Positions 7,666 through 14,133 of a stretch of 15,749 nt of DNA are shown one piece after another. The stretch comes from an uncultured Coriobacteriaceae bacterium. Its GTDB lineage: Bacteria; Actinomycetota; Coriobacteriia; Coriobacteriales; QAMH01. The stretch spans positions 1 to 15,749 of the forward strand of contig CACZSV010000142.1 in assembly GCA_902783925.1 (NCBI GenBank). The letters are read 5' to 3'. Numbering within the stretch: position 1 is the first letter of the stretch; every line of letters begins with the position of its first letter. Both the position numbers and the translations under genes were made by a program. Below the pieces are notes generated by a model that was not told the DNA's origin, did no database searches, and was given only the letters and a program-made list of their open reading frames with translations.

Positions 7666-9960
7666 CTAGAACAGATTGTATGGATCTACATCGACTGCGA
7701 CGCGCACGGCATCGTTTTTCCTGCGCGCCTTGAGAACCGGCTCGAGCACAGCAGATATATCCGCGTTAAAGGGTGCCTTGATGAGCGTATGCCACCTGTA
7801 GACCCCCCGCAGACGAGAAAGCAAGCAATGCGAAGGTCCGAGTATCTCCCAGCTCTCCCCTGCACGCTCGCAGGCGGAATGAAGCGCAAGCGTCAGCTGC
7901 GTCATCTCCTGGCGTACCGCGACTTCGTCTTTGCCCCAGGCAAGAACGTTTGCCAGACGCGAGAAAGGCGGATATCCAAGCTCGCTTCGCTCGGGGATCT
8001 CTTTTTCGAGGAACAGCGCGCGATTATGACTCGCGGCAGCCTTGATTGCGGGGTGCTCCGGCCAATACGTCTGCACAATAACGCGGCCGGGCTTTTCTGC
8101 GCGTCCTGCACGTCCGCTCACTTGCTCGATCAGCTGATAGGTACGTTCTCCAGCACGAAAATCCGGCAGATTGAGCGTGGTATCCGCGTTGATGACGCCG
8201 ACGAGCGTCACATCCGGAAAATCGAGCCCCTTGGCGATCATCTGCGTACCGAGCAGGATGCCGCCGTCGTAGTTTGCGAACTCCTCGAGCAGGCGTTCGT
8301 GATCGCCTTTGCGCTTGGTGGTGTCCGCATCCATGCGCACGATGGGCATATCGGATGGAACGCATGCGCGAAGCTCCGCCTCCACGCGCTCGGTTCCCGT
8401 GCCGAATTTGCGCAAATAAGGACTGCCGCAGCGCGGGCATTTGAGCGGCATCACCTCACGATGATCGCAATGATGGCATACGAGCTCGCCTTCGCGGTCG
8501 TGATACGTCAGCGAAACGGCACAATGCGGGCATTCGGGCACAAAACCGCATTCGCGGCAGAGTACAAAGGATGCAAAGCCGCGTTTGTTCAGCAACAGCA
8601 CCGCTTTTTCGCCGCGAGCGTGCACCTCTTCGAGAGCGCAGATGAGCTCGGCAGAGAACATAGAGCGCGAGCCGCTCCTGAATTCTTTTCCCATATCGAC
8701 CACCGTGACCTCGGGTAACGCCTGTCCGTTGGGTCTTTCGGGAAGCTCGACACGCCGCCAGTTTCTCCCTGCAAGCACACCGCCTTTACATGAGGCAAGC
8801 GTATCGATGTTTGGCGTGGCGGAGCCCAGCACGAGCACGGCGCCGCGCCTCTTGGTGAGCTCAAATGCTACATCACGTGCGTTATAGCGCGGAGAAGAGT
8901 CCTGTTTGTAGGAAGAGTCGTGTTCTTCGTCGATGACGACGAGGCCGAGTTTTCTCACGGGGGCGAAAAGCGCGCTTCGTGTACCGACGACCACATGCGC
9001 TTCCCCTTCACGCACGATATCCCATTGGTCGAAACGTTCGCCTGCCGAAAGCCGCGAATGAAGCACGGCTACCTCTTCGGGAAAACGTGCCCTGAAGCGA
9101 CCCACCGTCTGCGGTGTGAGCGAAATCTCGGGAACAAGCACTATCGCGGTCTTACCCGCAGCAAGCGTCTTCTCTATGGCCTGCAGATACACCTCGGTCT
9201 TTCCCGACCCGGTGATACCGTCCATGACGACCACATTGCTCGGAGCGCTGCCGCATCGCGCGAAGTCTATCGCCTCGATTGCATCGCGCTGCCCTTGCGT
9301 AAGCTCGTCGTGCACGACATCTTCACGCGAGCTTTTCGGCATGGCGCTTCTGATGCGACGTCTACGCTCGATGCGTATAACCCCGCGCTTCTCGAGCGCC
9401 TTGAGCGTGGCATTCACGTTCCCCAGTTCAAGCGAGAGCTCGGCAGCTCACATGCCGCCGCACGCGAGCGCCTCAAGCACGAGACGCTGCTTGGAAGCAG
9501 TCTTTGCCGGCGTAAACGAGGCGGCCGCATCAGTGGGAATCACCCAGCGATCGTCCACGGGACCGACGCCGGAAAACACGAGCTGCCACCGGTCATCGAC
9601 GCGCTTAATCTTCGGGCTGCCACCCGGGGGTGTAAACAGATGTAGCGCGTCGGGAAGCGTGCAGAGATAGCGATGCGAAACCCAGCGGGCGAGCTCCGCG
9701 GAAATGACGTCGAAGTACGGTTCGGAAAGAACGCCTGCAAGTGGTTTGAGGCGCTTGATATCGCCGACAGATATTTCGAGCTCCTCGACGCTCATCTCGC
9801 ACACATCGATGACATAGCCAACGACCGGGCGAGCGCCGAATTCCACGCTGACGGCGCAGCCAACGTCCGTTGCGCTTGCAAGCGCATCAGGCACGAGGTA
9901 ATTGAACGGTTTATCAACCGCTCGCGCGGGCACATCGACTATGACCGAGGCAATGAGCAC
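7666..9960 (-). pseudogene. priA: Primosomal protein N' (PriA helicase), interrupted by one in-frame TGA
   Basis: PriA reloads the replisome at stalled forks. Read through, the frame gives 764 codons. Residues 1 to about 105 form the 3'-end-binding domain (VDVPARAVDKPFNYLVP), followed by a winged helix, then helicase lobes with Walker A GITGSGKT (248-255), DEEH (344-347), eight zinc cysteines (468, 471, 477, 480, 495, 498, 508, 511) and LIEQVSGRAGRAEKPG. Codon 171, inside the winged helix, is TGA (9448-9450), with the same frame continuing on both sides. All catalytic residues are intact, so the stop is recent, an assembly error, or bypassed. GTG 9417 could restart a 583-residue helicase piece but has only a weak ribosome site. 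The start GTG 9960 is chosen for GAGGGG at 5 bases; the frame runs to a TTG at 9996. CGA (Arg) to TGA is one simple origin. Confidence 0.85.
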
Positions 9961-9977
9961 ATGGACCCCTCTTGAAT

Positions 9978-9993
9978 AGTTCGGCGCCGAACT
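9978..9993. promoter_or_regulatory. Perfect 16-base palindrome before priA
   Basis: AGTTCGGCGCCGAACT is perfectly self-complementary and ends 18 bases before the priA GTG. It could be an operator or a cruciform. It is not a LexA box: the half-sites are GTTC then GAAC, the reverse of the SOS order. Confidence 0.4.
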
Positions 9994-10008
9994 CAACGGC
10001 TGTCGCGC

Positions 10009-10028
10009 GGGCGCTCAGGAGAGCGCCC
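10009..10028 (-). terminator. Strong hairpin between metK and priA
   Basis: GGGCGCTC and GAGCGCCC form a perfect 8-base-pair stem with a 4-base loop, 101 bases after the metK stop and 49 bases before priA. No U-tract follows, so it may be a tail-less terminator, a pause or a leader hairpin. The rest of the 9961-10128 gap contains the palindrome at 9978-9993 and a T5 run near 10085 that follows only a weak stem. Confidence 0.4.
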
Positions 10029-10128
10029 CTACCGAACGGTTTCGCCATCCCGAGCGGCGTCCCGTGGCTTGATTCGTACCACCCAAAAAGGCAGGGAAGC
10101 CATTGGAATGCCGCCGCGGCCTAGCGTT

Positions 10129-11370
10129 CTATACCCCGCAGGCAGACTTGAGCTCTTCGACACGATTTGTCTGCTCCCAAGGGAACTCCTCGCGGCCGAA
10201 ATGGCCGTAGGCGGATGTCTTGGAGTAGATGGGACGCTGGAGGTCGAGGTCCCTCAGTATCGCACCGGGGCGCAGATCGAAGACCTGCGAGACCGCCGCC
10301 TCGATCTTGGCCGGATCGACGTGCTCGGTGCCGAAGGTCTCGATCATGAGCGAAAGCGGGCGTGCCACGCCGATGGCGTAGGCAACTTGCACCTCGCAAC
10401 GGTCCGCCAGCCCGGCAGCAACCACGTTTTTGGCGACCCAGCGCGCGGCATAGGCGCCGCTCCGGTCGACCTTCGTGGGATCCTTGCCGCTGAAGGCACC
10501 GCCGCCATGACGGCCCATGCCACCGTAGGTGTCCACGATGATCTTGCGACCCGTGAGACCGGCGTCTCCCATGGGGCCGCCCACGACGAACCTGCCCGTC
10601 GGGTTCACGTAGATCTCCGCGTTCTCGAAGGATAGCCCTTCAGCCTCGAACACGGGCTTGATGACGTGCTCGACGAGGTCGGCACGGATCTGGTCGCGCT
10701 CGACGTCCTCGGAGTGCTGCGTTGAGATGAGAATCTTCTCGACACCGACCGGCTTGCCGTCCTCATAGCGAACGGAGACCTGTGTTTTGCCGTCCGGGCG
10801 CAGATAGGCAAGCGTGCCGTCCTTGCGCACGGCGGTGAGACGCTCTGCCAGGCGGTGCGCGAGATATATGGGCATGGGCATGAGCTGACTTGTCTCGTTC
10901 ACGGCGTATCCGAACATCATGCCCTGATCGCCCGCGCCAATCTTGTCAAGCTCGTCTTCGCTTCCGGAATCGCGCGTTTCGGATGCGTCGTCGACGCCCT
11001 GGGCTATATCGGGACTCTGCTCGTGGATGGCGTTGATGACGCCGCAGGTGTCCGCGTCGAAGCCAAACTTGGCGCGCGTATATCCGATCTCTCGGATGGT
11101 ATCGCGCACGATCGTGTCGACGTCGATATATGCCTGAGTGCGGATCTCGCCGGTGACCATGACGAGGCCAGTCGTGACGAGGGTCTCGCAGGCGACGCGC
11201 GCGTTCTTCGGGTCGGCGGCAATGCCGTTGGGCGCCACGTAGTCCTTGGCGGCGAGCTCGGTCTCCTTGGCCAGTATCGCATCGAGTATTGCGTCCGATA
11301 TCTGGTCGCAAATCTTATCCGGATGCCCTTCGGTCACGGACTCCGAAGTGAAAAGATACGAATCGCTCAT
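10129..11370 (-). CDS. metK: S-adenosylmethionine synthetase
   Basis: MetK makes SAM from methionine and ATP in the cytoplasm. The 413 residues carry the N-terminal TSESVTEGHPDKICDQISDA (GHPDK 15-19, with the catalytic histidine), GAGDQGMMFGYA (from 145), the phosphate-binding GGGAFSGKDPTKVDRS segment, and YAIGVARPLS. The length slightly exceeds the roughly 385-400 usual; part comes from an acidic loop (about 128-142) before GAGDQG, as in other actinobacterial forms. ATG 11370 is chosen for AGGAG 9 bases upstream and because it matches the family N-terminus; the frame is open to 11451. It is divergent from ruvC. No SAM riboswitch was recognised in the leader. Confidence 0.97.
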   Translation of the reverse strand: MSDSYLFTSESVTEGHPDKICDQISDAILDAILAKETELAAKDYVAPNGIAADPKNARVACETLVTTGLVMVTGEIRTQAYIDVDTIVRDTIREIGYTRAKFGFDADTCGVINAIHEQSPDIAQGVDDASETRDSGSEDELDKIGAGDQGMMFGYAVNETSQLMPMPIYLAHRLAERLTAVRKDGTLAYLRPDGKTQVSVRYEDGKPVGVEKILISTQHSEDVERDQIRADLVEHVIKPVFEAEGLSFENAEIYVNPTGRFVVGGPMGDAGLTGRKIIVDTYGGMGRHGGGAFSGKDPTKVDRSGAYAARWVAKNVVAAGLADRCEVQVAYAIGVARPLSLMIETFGTEHVDPAKIEAAVSQVFDLRPGAILRDLDLQRPIYSKTSAYGHFGREEFPWEQTNRVEELKSACGV

Positions 11371-11516
11371 GTGTACATGCTCCTGTTTCTCACGCGCGAA
11401 ATCATTTTGAGCTAGGGTACCACTCGATAAACGATAGCGAGGCGAGAACAAATCACCGATTCTTTCCCGTTACCAAATCGAGTATGAATGACAAAAGAAC
11501 TCCTTGCGCGATCGGG

Positions 11517-11522
11517 AATATA
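11517..11522 (-). promoter_or_regulatory. Candidate metK -10 box
   Basis: TATATT on the minus strand matches 5 of 6 consensus positions. The expected -35 position overlaps the SOS box at 11538-11551 and has no good hexamer. The leader to metK would be about 140 bases, with pairable segments such as CGATT/AATCG near 11457-11482. Confidence 0.3.
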
Positions 11523-11530
11523 CGTGTATT

Positions 11531-11557
11531 TTGATTACGAACATATGTTTGTATTAT
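11531..11557 (+). promoter_or_regulatory. Candidate ruvCAB promoter
   Basis: TTGATT (11531-11536, 4 of 6) and TATTAT (11552-11557, 5 of 6) are separated by 15 bases, somewhat short. A second option upstream is TTGCGC (11504-11509) with TATTTT (11527-11532) at a 17-base spacing. Both are consistent with control by the LexA box at 11538-11551. Confidence 0.45.
11538..11551 (+). promoter_or_regulatory. LexA (SOS) box of ruvCAB
   Basis: CGAACATATGTTTG matches the Gram-positive DinR/LexA consensus CGAACRNRYGTTYC at 13 of 14 positions; the inner 10 bases AACATATGTT are a perfect palindrome. It fills the spacer of the best promoter and abuts its -10. ruvAB is a classic SOS target in E. coli and ruvCAB in mycobacteria, so position and target agree. 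Confidence 0.72.
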
Positions 11558-11581
11558 GAGAAAGGCTGCGCGAAAAGCACT

Positions 11582-12220
11582 TTGGATCCATTCATTATCA
11601 TAGGAATAGATCCCGGATTGGCGAATACGGGCTGGGGCGTCGTGAGCTCTTCTGGCGCGCACATATCCCCTCTTGCATACGGGTGCATTACCACGTCTAA
11701 GCGCAACGACCTCCCAACACGCCTCGCAATAATCCACGATAATTTGTGCGAAATCATTGATCGCTACAATCCCGCCGCACTCTCTGCAGAGGGCATCTAC
11801 TTCGGCGCCAACACCAAAACGGCCATACCTACTGCTCAAGCACGCGGCGCCGCACTCGTCGCCTGTGCATACAAGGGACTCGAGTACGGCGAATACACCC
11901 CTATGCAAATCAAGCAGACGCTTGTAGGCACCGGATCGGCAGACAAGCATCAAGTGCAATATATGGTGCGCGCCGTGCTTGGGCTTGATCACGAACCCAA
12001 GCCAGACCATGCAGCAGACGCACTTGCAGCTGCAATCACGCACGCCCGCATGCGAAACGTACAGATTCTCGAGCAAAGATTCGAGAGCAGGGTCAAAGAA
12101 GGACCTGCACGCAATACTCTTTCTGCAAAAGAGAGCAAAAGGAATTTCGAAAAGCGCGTTGCCGACGCACTCGAAAAAGAGCGTGCGGCACAGGCGCGCC
12201 CCGGTTTGCAAAGCACGTAA
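11582..12220 (+). CDS. ruvC: Crossover junction endodeoxyribonuclease RuvC
   Basis: RuvC resolves Holliday junctions on the RuvAB scaffold. The frame shows IIIGIDPGLANTGWGVV (D10), AEGIYFG (E70) and PDHAADALAAAITH (H143, D146), the D-E-H-D metal set also found in Thermus RuvC, so the active site looks complete. It begins only a few codons upstream of the GIDPG motif. The frame stays open back to TTG 11504 without an ATG or GTG, so TTG 11582 is chosen because it gives the usual short N-terminus; no good Shine-Dalgarno is seen. With this start it has 212 residues. About 45 charged residues follow the normal RuvC end. It is the first gene of ruvC-ruvA-ruvB. Confidence 0.93.
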   Translation: MDPFIIIGIDPGLANTGWGVVSSSGAHISPLAYGCITTSKRNDLPTRLAIIHDNLCEIIDRYNPAALSAEGIYFGANTKTAIPTAQARGAALVACAYKGLEYGEYTPMQIKQTLVGTGSADKHQVQYMVRAVLGLDHEPKPDHAADALAAAITHARMRNVQILEQRFESRVKEGPARNTLSAKESKRNFEKRVADALEKERAAQARPGLQST

Positions 12221-12244
12221 ACCCAGCTGAGGAAGGAAGCGACA

Positions 12245-12829
12245 GTGCTCGCATATATTACAGGTGTCGTCGCATACAAGGATGCGGAGCGCGTCATCAT
12301 CGAAGCAGGCGGCATAGGCTACGAGCTTTCCATGTCTGTTCATGCGCTCGCGCAATTGCCCAGCACTGGCAATTCGACGCATGTATGGACCCACCTTCAG
12401 GTCAAAGAAGACGGCTGGTCGCTCTTTGGCTTTGCCGATGTCGGGGAAAAGGAAATGTTCACCAAGCTCATCGGCGTAAGCGGCATCGGACCCAAGATGG
12501 CAATCTCGGCACTCTCGACATTCACCGCGCCCGAACTCGCCGCACACATCGCCGCGGGAGACGTCACCGCAATCTCAACTATTCCCGGCATCGGAAAGAA
12601 AACCGCTCAACGTATCGTGCTCGAGCTACAAGGCGTGCTAAAAACGAGCGAGACGCAGTTCGCCCAGCAAGCTGGGGCAGACGCATCCGAACTGCGTGAT
12701 GCCAGCGCGGCGCTCGAATCACTCGGCTTTACCGCTGACGAAATCGCCGTGGCACTCAAGGGCTGTACCGCCAGCGATGTCGACTCTATAATCCGCTATG
12801 CACTCAAGAGCCTGGGGAGTAGAGCATGA
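12245..12829 (+). CDS. ruvA: Holliday junction DNA helicase subunit RuvA
   Basis: RuvA binds four-way junctions and loads RuvB. The 194 residues follow the family plan: OB-fold domain I (1 to about 64), tandem helix-hairpin-helix motifs LIGVSGIGPKMA (75-86) and ISTIPGIGKKTAQR (110-123), a flexible linker with QQAGADAS, and a C-terminal RuvB-binding domain (about 148-194, LGFTADEIAVAL). The start is GTG 12245 with AGGAAGGA upstream, 24 bases after ruvC. The stop overlaps the ruvB start by 4 bases (ATGA), indicating coupled translation. Confidence 0.97.
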   Translation: MLAYITGVVAYKDAERVIIEAGGIGYELSMSVHALAQLPSTGNSTHVWTHLQVKEDGWSLFGFADVGEKEMFTKLIGVSGIGPKMAISALSTFTAPELAAHIAAGDVTAISTIPGIGKKTAQRIVLELQGVLKTSETQFAQQAGADASELRDASAALESLGFTADEIAVALKGCTASDVDSIIRYALKSLGSRA

Positions 12830-13854
12830 TCTGGGAAGCACCCGAAGTCGAAGAAGGCAGGCGTTTCGTCGATGCGCATGAACTTGCCGAAGACGTGCGC
12901 ACGGAGGTGAGTCTGCGCCCAGAGGCGCTTGACGACTATCTGGGCCAGCAACGCATCAAAGAGAACCTCTCTGTGCTTATCCAGGCTGCGCGCTTGCGCA
13001 AAGAACCCTTGGACCACCTGCTCTTTTCGGGACCTCCGGGTCTCGGCAAGACAACGCTGGCAAGCGTCGTCGCCAACGAGATGGGTGTCAATATCAGAAC
13101 GACATCCGGCCCTGCCATCGACAAGGCAGGAGACCTCGCGGCCATACTCACGAACCTCGAAGAAGGCGACGTGCTCTTCATCGATGAGATTCACCGTCTC
13201 AACCGCGCGGTCGAAGAAGTGCTCTACCCCGCCATGGAAGATTACGCGATCGATATCGTCATCGGTCAGGGCCCAGCAGCGCGTTCCATCAGGCTCGACA
13301 TTCCCCGCTTCACGCTCGTGGCGGCTACAACGAGAACAGGACTGCTTACCGGCCCGCTGCGCGATCGCTTTGGCGCAGCATTCCATCTGGAGTATTACAC
13401 GCCCGAAGAGCTCCGCGATATCGTCATTCGATCTGCGACCATACTTGGAGTCGAAATTGACAAAGCAGGTGCCATAGAGATCGCATCTCGCTCGCGAGCC
13501 ACACCCCGTCTTGCGAATCGTCTGCTCAAACGCGTGCGCGATTTTGCACAAGTGCGCTATAACGGCGTCATCGACGAAGACATCGCACGCGAAGCACTTG
13601 CGTTTTTCGAAGTCGACGAGCTCGGGCTCGACCCTATGGATAACCGTATTCTCGACATGCTCGTGAACACATTCGAGGGCAAGCCCGTCGGTTTATCCAC
13701 ACTTGCCAGCGCTCTGGGAGAAGAGACGGACTCGATCGAAGACGTATACGAGCCGTTCTTGCTCAAACAGGGGCTCATAAACCGCACCCCAAAAGGCCGT
13801 CAGGCTACTCGCAAGGCATATATGCATCTAGGTGTCACCTGGAACGAGGAATAA
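12826..13854 (+). CDS. ruvB: Holliday junction branch-migration ATPase RuvB
   Basis: RuvB is the hexameric AAA+ motor that drives branch migration. The 342 residues are a normal length and include RPEALDDYLGQ (31-41), Walker A GPPGLGKT (69-76), Walker B DEIH (120-123), TTRTGLLTGPLRDRFG with the arginine finger and sensor residues (168-183), and the C-terminal winged helix ending in GLINRTPKGRQATRKAY. ATG 12826 lies inside the end of ruvA with GGGGAG upstream. No clear terminator follows; the next 279 bases hold repeats before the surface-protein gene. Confidence 0.98.
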   Translation: MIWEAPEVEEGRRFVDAHELAEDVRTEVSLRPEALDDYLGQQRIKENLSVLIQAARLRKEPLDHLLFSGPPGLGKTTLASVVANEMGVNIRTTSGPAIDKAGDLAAILTNLEEGDVLFIDEIHRLNRAVEEVLYPAMEDYAIDIVIGQGPAARSIRLDIPRFTLVAATTRTGLLTGPLRDRFGAAFHLEYYTPEELRDIVIRSATILGVEIDKAGAIEIASRSRATPRLANRLLKRVRDFAQVRYNGVIDEDIAREALAFFEVDELGLDPMDNRILDMLVNTFEGKPVGLSTLASALGEETDSIEDVYEPFLLKQGLINRTPKGRQATRKAYMHLGVTWNEE

Positions 13855-13869
13855 ACGCTACGGCATCGA

Positions 13870-14056
13870 TATCCGATTCAGTTCCGATTCGGACTAAATC
13901 GCCATTCCTACAGCTCAGAGCTTCGCTATCCGAATCTTTACGGAACTATATCCGATGCATGTCCAAACCAGTTCAGAGCTGCGCCCGAACCTGTTCGAAT
14001 CGGTTTCAAGTTCGTATCCGATCTACGTTAGGTTTTGGGGGTGGTTTGCCCGGATA
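13870..14056. repeat. Cluster of TCCGAT repeats upstream of the surface-protein gene
   Basis: TCCGAT or TCCGAA occurs at 13872, 13883, 13929, 13951 and 14017, four of them preceded by TA (TATCCGA). The inverse CGGATA is at 14051-14056 and an inverted GAATCGG at 13997-14003. Intervals are 11, 46, 22 and 66 bases, three of them multiples of 11. This fills much of the 13855-14133 gap, where no gene is seen, and resembles a multi-site binding region for a regulator. The best promoter-like pair further on (TTTTGG near 14033, TAGATT near 14055) is weak. Confidence 0.45.
13911..13984 (+). repeat. Degenerate 58-base direct repeat
   Basis: CAGCTCAGAGCTTCGC (13911-13926) recurs as CAGTTCAGAGCTGCGC (13969-13984), 14 of 16 identical at a 58-base interval. 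Each copy is followed by CCGAA-type motifs, suggesting an old duplication within the upstream region. Confidence 0.4.
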
Positions 14057-14133
14057 GATTTGCGCCATAGTCCCCGTAAAAGCACTGCAACCTCATCGCG
14101 CAGGGCAGAACGAAAAAACGGACCGGAGGCACA

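Noticed and set aside
7789..8718. A 309-codon plus-strand open frame opposite priA.
   Set aside because: It overlaps the zinc-binding and helicase region of priA on the other strand and has no recognisable domain.
9448..9450. Selenocysteine at the priA TGA.
   Set aside because: No selenoprotein PriA is known to me, the residue is not catalytic, and no convincing SECIS hairpin is seen just downstream.
9448..9450. A recoded genetic code with TGA as a sense codon.
   Set aside because: The other long genes here contain no in-frame TGA, and ruvA uses TGA as its stop.
11371..11510. A SAM riboswitch in the metK leader.
   Set aside because: None of the conserved SAM riboswitch core sequences that I know is visible; only short local pairings occur.
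11453..12547. A 364-codon minus-strand open frame opposite ruvC and ruvA.
   Set aside because: It spans two real genes in antisense, is cysteine-rich without a pattern, and has no family resemblance.
12796..13551. A 251-codon minus-strand open frame opposite ruvB.
   Set aside because: It is antisense to the AAA+ motifs of ruvB and has no independent support.
13986..13997. A second LexA box, CGAACCTGTTCG.
   Set aside because: The half-sites are separated by 2 bases instead of the required 4.
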